Assembly (NCBI GenBank): GCA_022813625.1
Contig: JAKLMB010000007.1
Span: 1,240,001-1,304,000 of the forward strand
Length of the DNA: 64,000 nucleotides
Reading direction: 5' to 3'
DNA from: Aaosphaeria pasadenensis
Taxonomy: Eukaryota > Ascomycota > Dothideomycetes > Pleosporales
Positions 1 through 12,710 of this stretch are shown here, piece after piece. Below the pieces are notes generated by a model. That model was not told where the DNA came from and made no database searches. It worked only from the letters and a program-made list of their open reading frames with translations. The position numbers were made by a program, and so were the translations under genes. Position 1 is the stretch's first letter; each line of letters starts with the position of its first letter.

Positions 1-1093
1 TGCTTTGGAACTTGTCAACAGGCGCGCGTGCGGGAGTTTATTGATTCTGGCGTCCTTGCTCGGGTTATGGTCTACGTTCGATTTCAAGTTGTGTTTTATG
101 GATCAAGTGATGGGTTATTTTTGGCTGGTCGACTGGAGCTGATATGGGTTGGATCGGGGCCGAAGTCGAGGGCATTGGTCAAGAGAGGTTGGGGGAGGAT
201 GGGCAAACGACGTCGGCTTTAGTACAACAGCAACCTTCATGCTCACGTCCGTTTTGTGAATATCAACACAGGATCGGATGTTATCGGAAATGTTGACGAA
301 CTATTACGACTTCCTAAGCAATCGAGGTGGGAATCTAGGTGTATGGCGGCAGCGGTTGTGTGTTTGGCGGCTCCTCCTGCTTGGCCTTGCTCTCTTTATA
401 TGCACTTTTCTTTTCTGCAATGTATGAAATAGGTAGTCTACTAAAAAAAGGCCTGCACCATCGTCCACCTCATTCTCGGGGCACGGTTGGATCGCGGCTT
501 CACCTTTCACCTCTTTTACCGTCTATCTATGATGGGTTCTCATCGTGTTGATAACGTGACCGCATGCACTGCAATGTGTATGTACCTATTTAGGCAATGA
601 TCATGGTGGCTTGGTTCGGTGACGTGCAAAACAAGCCATTTGATGGGGGGAAGACGACATTGTACCCAGCCAATACGGTTCATACTGTTAGGAACAACGT
701 CAAGGTCTGGCTAGGTCCGATGCTGCGAACGGAGAATGGGCAAATATCCATGTCTCAGCTCAACACAAAATTCTCCTCGGACTTTGTTGCTTGTGGTGCA
801 ACATTAATCTGTCCTGTAACTTGTAAAACACTGTATAGGTACATGTGTGGTTGTGGTGGGTGTCGGTGCCCCTCCTTGGTTCTTCCTCCTTACGAAGGAT
901 TATGTACTCCAGAGCCTCCACGTGCTAAATTCTACCTAGACCCAATCGTCATTTCTCAACCACCACCCCAAGGACCCTTGATAACATCGATCACCGCCCT
1001 CAACCCTTTCCCTCCTAACTCTTAACTTTAATATCATTCCAACCCTTACCTATCCTCACTGCCGTCACCTTCGCCTCTCTCAATCTGCTCATC
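1..1093. other. intergenic region and SEC14 5' leader
   Basis: No supported gene. The last 200 bases before the SEC14 start are pyrimidine-rich, as expected of a fungal promoter and leader. A 142-codon ATG-initiated frame at 597-1025 lies here but runs into the leader and resembles nothing I know. Confidence 0.6.
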
Positions 1094-2358
1094 ATGGCCG
1101 CCACAGAGGGCAAAAAGCTCGATCTCGATCCCAAGTACGACGACTACGATTTCCCCGTCATTGCGCCTACCCCACAGAATGGGCATCCCGGCCACACCAC
1201 GCCCGAGCAGGATGCTCAAGTGTTCCAGCTGAGGAGCCTTCTGGAGGCCGCAGGTTATACGAAGAATTTGGATACTTTGACACTTGTAGGCACTCCAAAG
1301 CCCCACCGCCTTTTACTAGACCACCTAACTCACCGACTCTCCCCTAGCTACGATTCCTTCGCGCACGAAAGTTCAATGTCGAGGCCTCAAAGCAGATGTA
1401 AGCCGTCATAAGGGATGACATATATCGGGCCTTATAATTGACTGGAGCATAGGTTCATTGACTGCGAGAAGTGGCGGAGCGAATACGCCGACATTGGTGT
1501 CGAAGAACTTGTCCGCACTTTCGAGTACAAGGAGCGAGCCGAGGTTTTCAAGTACTACCCACAGTATTACCACAAGACCGACAAGGTGCGACCCTATTAT
1601 TACCCATATCTACAGCTCTCTCGTCGAGCGTCGTCGTTGGTTGCATGCATGTTAACTCAAGTTCATTGTAGGATGGCCGACCCGTGTACATCGAACAGCT
1701 CGGCAACGTCGACTTGACTGCTCTGGGCAAAATCACCAGCCAAGAGCGCATGATCCAGAACCTCGTCTGCGAGTACGAGAAGATTGCCGACCCTCGTCTG
1801 CCAGCATGCTCTCGCAAGTCTGGCTACCTCCTAGAAACCTCGTGCACAATCATGGATCTCAAGGGTGTAGGCATTGGAAAAGCCACCTCCGTATATGGCT
1901 ATCTCGGCGCTGTTTCCGCCATCTCTCAGAACTACTACCCAGAGCGTCTCGGAAAGCTTTACGTTATCAATGCTCCTTGGGGTTTCGCTGGTGTCTTCAG
2001 CGTTGTCAAGCGATTCCTTGACCCGGTCACCGTTCAGAAGATCCACATCCTGGGCAGCGGCTACGAGAAGGAACTTTTGGCACAGATCCCAGCAGAGAAC
2101 CTGCCAAAGATCTTCGGCGGCCAGTGCGAGTGTGAAGGCGGATGCGCGTTGAGTGATGCTGGGCCATGGCAGGACCCAACCTGGGTCAAGGAGCCCAAGT
2201 GGGCTAAGAAGGAGGGTGACAAGGTTGATAATGCGATCGATAACTCGAAGATTCCCCCACCTACGGAAGGCGGCAACGATGCAACTGGAGCAACTGCTTC
2301 TGCTCCTGAGCCTGCTGCTGCACCCGCCGCTGCACCCAACACCGCTGCCGCAACCTAA
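1094..2358 (+). CDS. SEC14: Sec14-type phosphatidylinositol/phosphatidylcholine transfer protein
   Basis: Exons 1094-1285, 1348-1397, 1453-1585 and 1672-2358 splice in frame to 353 residues. The family moves phosphatidylinositol and phosphatidylcholine between membranes and keeps the Golgi competent for secretion. The CRAL-TRIO N-terminal helix region appears when exon 1 joins exon 2 (LRFLRARKFNVEASKQM, about residues 65-81). The lipid-binding CRAL-TRIO domain follows in exon 4, with DGRPVYIEQLGNVDLTAL, IMDLKGVGIG, NYYPERLGKLYVINAPWGF and the closing NLPKIFGGQCECEGGC. Yeast Sec14 has 304 residues; the excess here is a roughly 45-residue Ala/Pro-rich tail after the domain, which I infer to be disordered. 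The start is the first ATG in the Sec14 frame, after a CT-rich leader. Identity of the family is secure; assignment as the essential Golgi orthologue rather than a paralogue is an inference. Confidence 0.95.
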
Positions 2359-3484
2359 GTGAAAACCCCATCAGCGCGGAGTAGGGCGTACAGGCGAGTT
2401 GGGGAGTTGAAAAAAATAAGCATGTTCGAACATGTGATACGAGGAGTAAAGAGATGCATTGGCTCGAATTGGTCGTTCTTTTCGCTGTCTTCAGATTATG
2501 TGGTATAGACGTCGAAGCTGTATAGTCGTAAGGTCTTTTGGCATGTCATCAACTGGAAGCCGGCACCATAGTCTGCCCTGCAAACCTAGGATTAAAAAGA
2601 AGCACACGGATCTAGGTCTTTACATAGAACGATTTCCATGCCTCACTACTTGGTCTTCATTTCCTCCCATCTATCATCATTCAGATCAAATATCCCGTGA
2701 TTTCAACACTAATCGTAGCTTTGAGCCCCCGTAAATGTCCGTCCCGGGTGCTATCTAGAAACCTGTCTCTGCGCACGTCATCACTAACCTGCACATGCTG
2801 ACCCGAGCCCCGAATTGTATCCAAATCGTACCAACTATTCCTCAATCAAAAGCACTGCGGATCGATCGAGCGAGTGGGAAGAGAATTCACATGTTGTATT
2901 GGAGCATCGCAAATTCTATCTTGTGATGCAGTTCATTGGAAAGGCAGCGGACAGAGGCTACGGATGGGTACTGTGCAGTGCTTGATATGATCATGCCGGC
3001 AGAGAAAAGATTGGTACATTTGGGTTGCTGTGAGCATGGTGTAAGCTTACAGAACCGTGCTTGAAATTGGTGTGGAGGCACATGATGTTTTGACAGTGCT
3101 TCAATTGAGTCCAGTTATGAGGGTTGGAAGGACAGATGCACTTTTGAGGTACTCTCTATGTTGATGCAATCTGAACGATCCAAAAAGAATCACCGTCATT
3201 GAGTCACAAGCACATGGAATTTACAGAACAGAGCAGATCGAACAGTGTTGGCGTTGTAACCCATCCTCACTCAGATGTAGCCAAATTATTGTATTTTATA
3301 TTGTGGTCCCGGTTGGTGGTCTCTCTAAAAACCCGAGTATTCGAAATGTCTCTCGGGCAGAAGTCTATGTGCTTCGAGAGCGTGATTTGTTGGTGGTACA
3401 AATCATTGTCTGTCGTTCCTCCCTGTCGTCGTTCCTCCCTGTCGTCGTTCCTCCCTCTCGTGGTGTACTTGAACATGCTGTAAT
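2359..3484. other. intergenic region
   Basis: Contains the SEC14 3' region, with a perfect 14-base palindrome at 2421-2434, and the 3' flank of the small peptide gene on the opposite strand. The two genes are convergent. No further gene seen. Confidence 0.6.
3412..3459. repeat. three tandem copies of a 16-base unit
   Basis: Unit GTCGTTCCTCCCTGTC occurs at 3412-3427 and 3428-3443 identically, and at 3444-3459 with one change. It sits 26 bases beyond the stop of the small secreted peptide gene, so it would fall in or near that transcript's 3' end. Confidence 0.9.
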
Positions 3485-3696
3485 CTAGCAGTTGGGGATT
3501 TGCGTGATCTGGCCGGCAACACCCTTGACACACATGCCGTGGTCCTGACGGGCGGCAACTTCTACGGAGAAATGAGCTCGTGCACTAACGATGTATACAG
3601 ATTGACGATGGACTTACCGTCGGCGGCTGGGACGGGCGCGGCAATGGCGAAAGCAGCCATGGAGACAACAGCGGCGATGATGGCAGTGAACTTCAT
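3485..3696 (-). CDS. small secreted peptide precursor (51 aa), unrecognised
   Basis: Exon 1 is 3696-3618 and exon 2 is 3561-3485, separated by a 56-base intron with donor GTAAGT and acceptor CGTAG. The joined product has 51 residues. It opens with a textbook signal peptide (MKFTAIIAAVVSMAAFAIAA, probable cleavage after residue 19 or 20), then a short Pro/Ala segment, then a core with exactly two cysteines, C37 and the C-terminal C51, which could form one disulfide (CVKGVAGQITQIPNC). The intron falls at the boundary between leader and mature part. I know no family for it. The form fits a small secreted protein or effector-like peptide; it lacks the repeated units and Kex2 sites of an alpha-pheromone precursor. 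A TATA-like TTTATACCC lies about 30 bases upstream of the ATG on the coding strand. The signal peptide and canonical splice make it likely to be real; expression is unproved. Confidence 0.72.
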
Positions 3697-6038
3697 TTTG
3701 AAAATAGATTTTTGGTGGGGTATAAAACAATTGTTCTTAGTTCGAAAGAAAATGTGGTTGAGTGAAAATGTAGTGTATATGTACGTCGCCCGGCGACAAA
3801 AGAGTGTAACTTGATTAAAATGGAGAAAGGAAGTTGTAGGTAGAAGAAGTGGATGAATGCAAGAATGAAAACGGCTCTTCAATATATATCGGCCTGGGCG
3901 ATCGGTCCTTTTCAATGCAATCCCTCAGGTAATGTCCATGCCCAGCATGGAGTATCAAATCCCCAAGATGGTCATAGCAATAGGGTCGAGAAGGCTAGGA
4001 AGGCTGGACGACTGCTGCTCAGGATGTATCAGTCCAAGCACCCTGAAACCGGATACATGGCTTCCTGAGTCTGTTCGACGCATGAGGCATCTGTGATGAA
4101 GATTGGTGCTCAGGCTTGGGGGGGTTGCGTACGCAATCCATACAGGGGGAAGAGGGAAGAGTCTGGAGCTGATCGTCAACCGCGTTCCTGATGTGCCTCA
4201 GTCGGGTAAGGCCGTTGGCCAACCGCGCGCCAATGATCATAGTCTGTGGAGTTCCAGATTCGTTTCGAGTCGGAGGTTTTGCGTTGAGGACTTGGTACTT
4301 CAACTTCCCTATACTGTGGGCTTCAATTCTTGGGCTGCTTTCCTGCCATGAATGTTTCGTTACTTTTGGTCTGCTTTTTATTTGATATTTGGGACCTTAT
4401 ATTGTTAGGAGAATGTCATGATGTCAAGGAGATGCTCGCTCAATGGTAAGTCCAAGAGCGAGGCTCTCTTTGTTGTTGTCTGGGTAGAACCGACCGTACA
4501 AGTTGCCCTGAAACGTCGATCAAACCGATCCGAGACTGGACAAGCACTTTGACTCCATTGATCGACCAACTCAGGCCGTTAAAGGAACAGTTCTCTACTT
4601 CAAATGAACTGACAGGCGACTTATTAAACACCAAGTGGTTTACATGGCGTGCACTTCTTTGTGAGCGCGAGGGATTGATGCATGCTTGGAGGTTCAGGTC
4701 TGGCCCGAAGTAGCACTTGTCCCGATTAGGCACGGTCATGGAGGGACGTAACTACAACGACAACGCCTACTAGAAAACACAAACACACTCACAACAAAGA
4801 CAGAAAGCAGACAAGAAACTCAGTTGGCTTGGCAGCTTCGATTACGGTCAATCTGTGTGAAGATGTCATGGTGGACAACGTGATTGGAAGAGGCCTGTGT
4901 CTCCTCGTTCCACGAGCGGTGCATCGATTACGCAGCACCGCGAGAGTGGATAAAACAGGTTTGCGTCATCGATAGAACTTTGCAAGAATAAATCCCGTTT
5001 CCAAACTGAGTACACACTGCAACTTGTCCCTAAGGATGGTAGATATGAATGTCGACGTCTCCTGTTCTATCGGTTAATTGTTATGCATCGCAATGCTTTC
5101 TCTTGCTTCCTCCATCTACGGCTCTGTCTAACACTCCCAATCAGCGACGAAATCCAGTAGCACCAAGAGGCAGATAATGGAAGATGTGATGTTCACTTTG
5201 CCTCGAGGAATCCAAGCGCCCGACTGGTTCCATACGGCCTGTCCGTGATGAATTTTCTAAGCGTATTGGTGATGGATAGGTTTGTCATAATTTAATTTCG
5301 AACTTGGACAGTATTCTCGTAGTACTCCTACCATATTGCTGATACGGAAACAGTCCTTGAAACCCCGTCAAATTATCTCGAGTATACAACACAAAAGGTC
5401 TGCTACACACAATCAGTTCTATCATCAAGTGACTGTGATGAACATCCTCTCAATATAGTCCAAGGGATTTCTGCGGAGGCCCTCCGCCATGGGCACCAGA
5501 CAGAGCTTAAGTCAATTCAGACATCCACTCGGATAGGTGAAGTACTTATTTGCGTGCATTCAAGATGTACCTAATTCAAAGCAATGCATGGAGGCCATGA
5601 GAGTGGTCTCAGTGAAGACTGTTCACCGAAAGAGAGCGAACCTCATTGATAAGGTGACATCCGATGACTTCTCAACTTCCCGAAATCAATTTTCCATAGG
5701 GCAAGGCAGCGGATGGGGATGTTCAGTGATATTTAACTCAATGTACGAGTAGTGGAAGTGATTCTTAGTTGGGTGAAGGTGGTGGTAGTGGCCATGACGA
5801 TTCCAAGCAACGCAACTGTCTGTTCGCAAGGCAGGTGCGCCTTCCTTCACCTCGACCAGTCAAACAACACCCACGATCGGATTCCGCCGTAAAAACAACT
5901 CTACATCATCTTTGCCGCACATTTTATCTCTACAGACACTCGACGCTCAAGTTGACAAATTTATCACCCATAGTGCCTACAACTTCGAGCAGCCCCCTCG
6001 ACCATGCCTCACAACCCCCGGAAGGTCTGGCGAGACAA
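3697..6038. other. intergenic region, no supported gene
   Basis: About 2.3 kb. It holds the promoter of the secreted peptide at its left end and that of the next gene at its right end. A 99-codon ATG-initiated frame on the minus strand (4440-4739) is the only candidate. It has no signal peptide, no recognised domain and no convincing upstream exon, so I leave it out. Confidence 0.55.
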
Positions 6039-8243
6039 ATGAGGTGAGAAGCGACCTCGTACGCCAGGTTCTACAAACCCTCCCGAAATCAGCAAGGCTT
6101 CGACTTCCTCGAATGTGCCGAACACTGGACTTCAGGTGGCGGGGTTGCCACCTGATCCATCTCCCACGATGCTGCTTCCGGCACCGAAGTCATGGACGAA
6201 CAACACACTCATGACCTACGAAACACGTGCCGCTGCGTCTGATTTGTTCGAAAGATATGAGGACGAAGAAAGTCACGAACCCAGCCCACAATTGCAGCGA
6301 AGTCCCCAAGGGAAACCACATACTGAAAAGTGTTTCCAAGCTCCACTCACACGAGCTTCCCTTGTTGGCGAGCCTTCTGTATTCACCGAAAACCCATTCC
6401 TCCACGATGCACATTCGGAAGAATACGACGATCGGACAACAGCGCGCTCATCGAGACCAAGATTGGCGCGATACATTTCTGACTACCTCACTTTTGGTGG
6501 CCCGGATTCCCCAGAATTTTCAGAACCCTGGAGCCAGGATGAGCCCCTAAGACCAGTGACCCCAGTTGATATTACGATGGTAATACAAACGATACAGATG
6601 CAGATTCATCAATTTCCATTGCGGCCATTACCTGCCGAACATACGAGTGGGCTTCTGCGGATTTTTGAAGAGTACAGAAAGGCCAAAGAAGAAGCGAACG
6701 TATCAGGAGAGAAATGGCGAGATGTACTGGTAGACTTTACTAATGCTCAGGCTACATGGGAAGCGACAGAATGGTTTTATCAGTCAGAGATTATTCGTCT
6801 CAGGTCAGTAATCGGGAAGGGTGCATCTGGGATGACCGGGCTGGCAAAAGCACAGCAAGGCATGGCGATGAAAAGACATAAGACCCAAAGAAGACCGTTC
6901 TCAATAGATAGAGGACGATCAGCTTACGATGATTTCACGCTCGAGCAGCTGGATAATGAAATTCGATCCAAGAGCCAGCAAGGTAAGGACACCCTACGTA
7001 ACTATTTGTTAATTATTATCAGCTAAATCAACATCTGACAGTACATCTTGCGCGTCCATCGTCGCCATCAGAGAAGATGGCTGTGTTGTCCAGGCATCTT
7101 TCGAAGATGAATGTGAAGCACGAACTCCTAGTTGGGACTCCGCCGGTACATACTCAAAAGACCGCTCTATCTCGCAAAGTGAAAAGCGAATTGGATCTGA
7201 TAAACATGGAACGACAGAATTCGAGTAAACAATCCCATCGCGTTCCATCGCCAACCACGATAACACCGTTCGAATCATCATATAACGCTGACCACGGCTC
7301 TATGGTAACCATGGACCCGGTGATTGAGACTGAGGCCTTCGTTGCCTTGCGAGAGCTGGCTACTTTGGTGGCACGGCGTAAGGGCATTGATCATAATCGT
7401 TTTACTTCACAGTTATTGGAGCTTCTGTCTATCTCTGATATACACAATCATGACGAGCAGGATGAATTCAAACGGAAGGATACCACTGATCCCAGGGTGA
7501 GCAGAGAAACAAGCCAGGCCGACTTAATTCACCAGTCCTATAACCATCGTTCACTGGAAGAAAATTCGGAGCAGTCACGACGCCCCGCCATAGCCAAGTC
7601 CCGAAGGCACTTCTCTTTTGAACCCGGGGACGACTTCTTGAAATCACTCAACGAAAGCTTCCTAGAGCCTAAGTTAAGCCAAGAGCTGGAAATGTTTAAG
7701 AACAACCGGCCAAAATCCCAAGCAGGTTCGCAATCAACGCAGTCTTCTGGCACATGTAGTCCTTCACTGGACCAGATGCTTGCAAGCGACCTGAAAGAGA
7801 GCCAAGTACTTGGTGCTGAGTCAAGAAGGTCTTCCAAAATCCCTAGCCCAGTGCATAAGCCTTTGATAGCTGCACAGCGCCGACAGAGTTCTAGGTCAAA
7901 CTCGCATAAGAGCACCAGCCTGATCGGTACGCGACGCATTTCAAATTCAAGCATCATCACGACAATTCGTCAAGAATCTAACGAGGCACCACTCCCGCGT
8001 ATGAGTAGAGGCAATTCTGGTACCAGACTGCTCGACACGGAACAGCAACAGCTCGTCGAAAGACATGAGTCTTCTAGGTCATCGAAGAGTGGAAAGCAGA
8101 GATCAGCTGGTGGCCATGCGCTGGCAGCAGCTCAAAGAGCAAGTAGAATAGTCCAAATGGGACCTGCCCAGGATGTGCACAGTATACCAGGGGAAGAGAA
8201 TGTGATGTTTGCAAAAGAAAGGTCTCGGATCAGAAAGAGTTAG
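6039..8243 (+). CDS. Ser-rich protein of unknown function, about 700 aa
   Basis: I do not recognise this protein. The preferred model is exons 6039-6043 (a five-base start exon, ATGAG), 6093-6982 and 7042-8243, giving 698 residues. The second intron (59 bases, GTAAGG to GACAG) is clear. The start is uncertain: ATG 6169 in the same frame would need no first intron, and ATG 6004 opens a 12-codon frame whose stop overlaps the 6039 start. Visible parts are a Pro/Ser-rich N-terminus, a helical and charged middle section (around IFEEYRKAKEEANVSGEKW and QSEIIRLRSVIGKG) that looks like coiled coil, a helix with LRELATLVARRKGIDH, and a long Ser/Arg/Gln-rich C-terminal half with many SS, RRSS and SRS runs suggesting phosphorylation and disorder. 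No catalytic motif, signal peptide or membrane segment is seen. It is probably a lineage-restricted fungal protein. Confidence 0.7.
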
Positions 8244-11200
8244 CCAAATTAACCTGAATGGCCATGCGAAATCTCATCATTCGGATAATGAGCTGGTGGA
8301 CTAGGAAGGTAAATGTCGCATGAGGTTAAGAGAACATGGGCTGCGGATGGTGGGAAATTCGAGAATACCTTTCACCTAACGCAACCAAGGTGAAACCATG
8401 GATAGAGCTATCGCCTTGGGATGAGTATTCGATTTGTTCTAACATAAGCACTATACCTGTCACTCGAATTGAATATGTGAGGTCTGTTAGTGGTCAGCGA
8501 GTGCAAGTATGGCAGGGGTAGGCTAATATTTTCCAGGATGAAGGAGCAAGGCGAAAAGAAATCAAAGATATCACAAACTTTGTCTATGACAGCACCGGAA
8601 CTACGGAGTGGATGATATTGAGGGGCATGTCACAGTGCAGCATAAAATGAGGAGCCGTAAGGAGAATTGCCACTGTCTCGCAAGTCACAGGATGACATCG
8701 ACCAGCAGCCGACATTAGCACGAACGCAGTAGCGGGCTCTTTTCGAAGTGGATGAGTCGAGAGAGCCGTAATATGACCACGTATTCCGAGGAAGTCTGTT
8801 CCCTCCCCTTGGACGGCCTGCAGTCACCATCGGTTTACGACGTAACCTCAATATGAGGGACCTAGACGGGGCCGATTGTGGCACCTATTGCCACCGTGAG
8901 CTGAAAGAAGACATTACGCGTCGTTCTGTGGTAAGTAGAAGATGATCAAGATGCGGGACGTTACGCCGTGACAAGCAATCAATCATGCAGTTCCATACTC
9001 GTACAAAGCAGCGGAGATGGAACGCCACAGATCGACACGCCACAGTGTGGCGCAGCAGAGAACGCCAAAGGGAGGTACAGGATGAAATGCGTTCGGAAGG
9101 GGAGATGAGATGCGCGCCGATCGGTGGCAGCACACGGGATATCATTGATTGGTGAGGAATTATCCGATGTCACCAGAGGCTGGACGGGACATTGCAGGCT
9201 TTTGTGCAGCACGGAAGCAGACCTAACGAGGTGCCGAACAAGACCCAGACCTTACCTCGTGCAAGTAGGTGCAGGTACGTAGGTATGCAACTAACTAATG
9301 ACCTTGACGAAGATGACAAAACACACGCTGTTGTGTTGTCTCGTCAATTCCGCGACCGCCAGACTCCTCAATGTCACAGTAATTACCTTTGTACTGTGCA
9401 ACTCAAAAGTCAAAGTAACTACTTGTAGGTTGCCAGTCAGTCCATTTGCGACTCTATGTAGTCTAGGTGAGGTCTACGGCGGGCCACAGACCCGTATGTC
9501 TCCACTTGGACCCCGCGGCTCCCATCGCGTGATTGATGTGCGACCGTCTCCCGCATCGCGTTGGGTTCGATTCGCATGTTGTTCCTCGATCGCCGTCTGG
9601 CTACCAAATTTCCGCCACACTTATTTTTACACGATAATGACCATTCCGCGCGGCAGAAACTCTCCACTACTCTCTAGTCTCTCCGACCCGACTCGTAACT
9701 TTTATTACTACAGCATCGTGTAACTGTGTACACTCTACACCGTACATACACTGTACCTATCTAGGTAGATACTGTACTACTCCATACTGGTACACATTCT
9801 ACATACCCAGATTTTCCGCCCCTCTGAACAGCGGGACCTCTCGGAGTCCACTACTCTCTTCCAACTATGCAAGCGGAATCTGCCCCGGCACTTCATCATC
9901 TTCTTTTCTTCTGCTTTCCTTTTTCTTTTTCTGCCAATACGCCAGAGAGAGAGCCAACCAGCGCGCCCGCCAGCAACTATCTTATCCAGGCTGGACTGTC
10001 ATAGTTGGCCATTTGCGATGCGAATCATGCGTTTCCGATCTGCTTCGGCATCGGCTTCTGACTTTGGCACTATTCATGCTGCTTGAAGCTGTTCAATGTT
10101 TCATGCTTGATTGCTACGAGTTGCATCACAGTGACCAAAGAGGAAGGGAAATTGACGAGGGTATCCCTCCTGCTGCTGAGGCTATTCGTTCTTTGCCCAC
10201 GTAGAGTATCAACAGAACGCGTGAACTGTGAGATTGCTATGGAGTTATGACAGTATTGAGAGCTTTGGTACCGCTCATTGGTGCCCAAAGGGGTAAGGCG
10301 CCCGTTTCGTGGACTCCTTAATCTCGGCTCGACCGTACCAGAACAGAGGATTACGTCTGACGGTTGGACTCGAGCAGACTGCTCAGTGCCCACACGTTGG
10401 AGGCGGGCGGCGGGCGAGTTGGAAAATTCCCAAGCGATACGGCGGCTGATTGAGCTCGAGCTCGCCCAAGCTACAGGATTGGCCATATGGCCCCCGTGTA
10501 ACTCTTCTCACCTCGTACTTGTATCAACGTGGTAAGGTGGGCGCGAGGCAAGGCAAAGTAAGGTTAACATCCTAGGCCATCGTTCTGTTGGCGGCGGATG
10601 GCGGGGTTCACCCTCGTCGCCCATCCGTCGCTCCCACGCAGGGGCAGAAAGGCTGGAAGCGCAATCGAAGCGCAGTTCGCATCTCATGCGCGGCTGCTTC
10701 ATTGCCTGCTGCTGGGTACTCAACTCAGTGGGCGGCGGCGGACGCCGGTAGTGGTAGAAAAGGATGCCGCGTGGAGTGTGCAGCCGGGGAAGCATGGCAA
10801 GTAACATGGGGGGTGTGGATGGATGGGATGGGATGTGAGGACACGGAAGGGGAAGGGGAAAGCCAATGTAGCGAAGCGCGCACCCTCGCTGCAAGATGCA
10901 TTTTGGTCTAGTAAAATGGAAATGAGGGAACAAGAGAATTGGGAATGAGGAAATGAGCTGATGATGGATGAATGGTGAATGGGGGGCCTCTAGCGTCTGG
11001 CGTGTGGGTGTCTAATCTCTAGCCTTCTGGTCCTCATCTTCGCCTCTGGCGTACTTCTAGATGAGTATTTGGGATTACTGGTACCTCCGGATCGCGAAAT
11101 GCCATAAGTTAGTACGGGAAAACGCCGTGAATGCCAACGCACACGCCGCAAAGAAGACGTTTAGGTGGACAGTACGTACCGATTTCCCATGCCAGGCCAG

Positions 11201-11505
11201 GCCAGGGCACCAAGGGCCGTCTAGCGTGGATGTTGCGGACGAGCCCTTTTGGGCTGATAATTACCGGTCCTTTGGGGGGAAATAGGAAAGGTCTTGGACT
11301 GACTGGCCGCTTTTACAGCAGTTAGGGTGTACGAGCCACAGAAGCCTCGCACAAACACTCGATCACGACTGGCTGGAATGAGTGTGGCAGTTGAGAGAGG
11401 GGAGGGGTGGTTGTGAGATTCGAGAACGATGCGCTGGGACCGAGTACTGCGTAGTGTGGTCACTGTGGTGTACGGAGTACCTATGGTGTGTATTGGTGTG
11501 GCACA

Positions 11506-11543
11506 GGGGGGAGGGGAGGGAGGAGGGGAGGGAGGAGGGGGAA
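11506..11543. repeat. GGGAGG-type purine repeat
   Basis: Nearly pure G/A run made of GGGAGG and GGAGGGGA units. A Pro-rich stop-free frame on the minus strand across it is a by-product of the composition. Confidence 0.85.
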
Positions 11544-12710
11544 AGGATGGATTCTCAGGGCCGAGAATGCATCGCTCGCGGGCGCCGGTTCTGCAGCGAC
11601 AATCACTCCCCTTTTGAGGGGAGAAGAAAGCTTCTGGATGAAGATCGTAAGACGTAGGGCAAAGTGGCTGTGCAGTCGGGGATATCACAAGGACGAATAG
11701 GTGAATGGATGATAGTCTGATGTGGACGCGACCATGATGATTATGATGATGAATGATGTTGGTGGTGTCGGCTCTCGGAATACAACAGCGAGAGAAGGTG
11801 TAGAGTTAATTAGTTTGATTTGAGATTGGATGAGAGGAAGTGAGATATATGGGAGATATTGATTGATGGAAGTGGAGGAGAGTTAGTATGTCATTAGCCA
11901 CAGAGGGAAATAAGTGCTGGTTGTGAATATGTTACCTCGTACCTCGTAGGTTCTTGATATTAGGTTAGTTACTGGTTATTTGGTTATTCGCAGTATTAAC
12001 ACTCTCTCGCTCTGTGCTCCGTACGGAATACGGTAATTAACTTGCCATCGATACATACCATCTATCTATGTCTGGCCGTCTTTCCAGATCGTTCTCTGCC
12101 GACCTCCATTCTCGAGTCTCGGTATGTACGGAGTACTGATAATCACCTTGGCTTACACCTGTGACCTGACCGCATCTCTTCTTCCGCTTTACATTGGAAT
12201 CTGCCTCATCCATCATCTATCTGAAGGTTTCCTATCCGATTCAATTCTTACACCCGCACTTCCCTCTCTATCAACATCTTATCACATCTGCTACTCTGTA
12301 CTGATACCACGTACACATCCATCACTCGATTCATGTATGGATGTACATACTCCGCACAAGTACATACAAGCGCGAGATGAGCCCCATCTACGATTACTGA
12401 AAAGGCAAAAGGAACAGCTGCCGTTTGATCCAGTCGAAGCGTTGTAGCTGCTAGCTCCGATAAAAAAGACGCCTCACCTGACCGACCCTCTCTCTCATAA
12501 CAACAGTACAAGTACAAGTATCTATCTTACTTTTACTCTTTTTTATTACACTACTTGCACTTGAATCGTTCTATACTCTACCGTGTACCTACGGAGTACC
12601 TGGTTACCCATAATTACAGTTAAACCATAACAATACCTAAGGCTAGTCCTAGCTCCTATCCAACCTCATACCCGAATCTTATAGCCTCCTTCTTACGGTT
12701 CCCTCTCCTC

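Noticed and set aside
597..1025. 142-codon ATG-initiated frame upstream of SEC14
   Set aside because: It overlaps the pyrimidine-rich SEC14 leader, has no recognisable domain and no splice partners. Transcript data could revive it.
3485..3696. Interpretation of the 51-residue peptide as an alpha-pheromone precursor
   Set aside because: There are no repeated mature units, no KR processing sites and no Trp-Cys...Cys-Trp core, all of which are expected in filamentous ascomycete alpha-type pheromone genes.
4440..4739. 99-codon minus-strand frame with three cysteines (MTVPNRDKCYFGPDLNLQAC...)
   Set aside because: It starts with a real ATG and looks moderately protein-like, but has no signal peptide, no plausible upstream exon and no known relatives. 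Not enough support.
6004..6042. ATG 6004 as the true start of the unknown Ser-rich protein
   Set aside because: An in-frame TGA follows after 12 codons. Removing it would need a 72-base intron with a poor GTCTGG donor and an AAG acceptor.
10261..10345. tRNA-like stretch with GGGGTAAGGCGCC resembling a leucine-type D arm and a near-complementary GGTACC...GTACC pair of ends
   Set aside because: No anticodon stem pairs, the presumed T arm (GGCTCGACC region) does not form a five-pair stem, and one acceptor position mismatches. It does not fold as a tRNA by eye; tRNAscan-SE would settle it.
11221..11688. 155-codon Pro/Ser-rich minus-strand frame
   Set aside because: The frame is held open by the GGGAGG repeat, whose complement encodes polyproline. 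Composition artefact.
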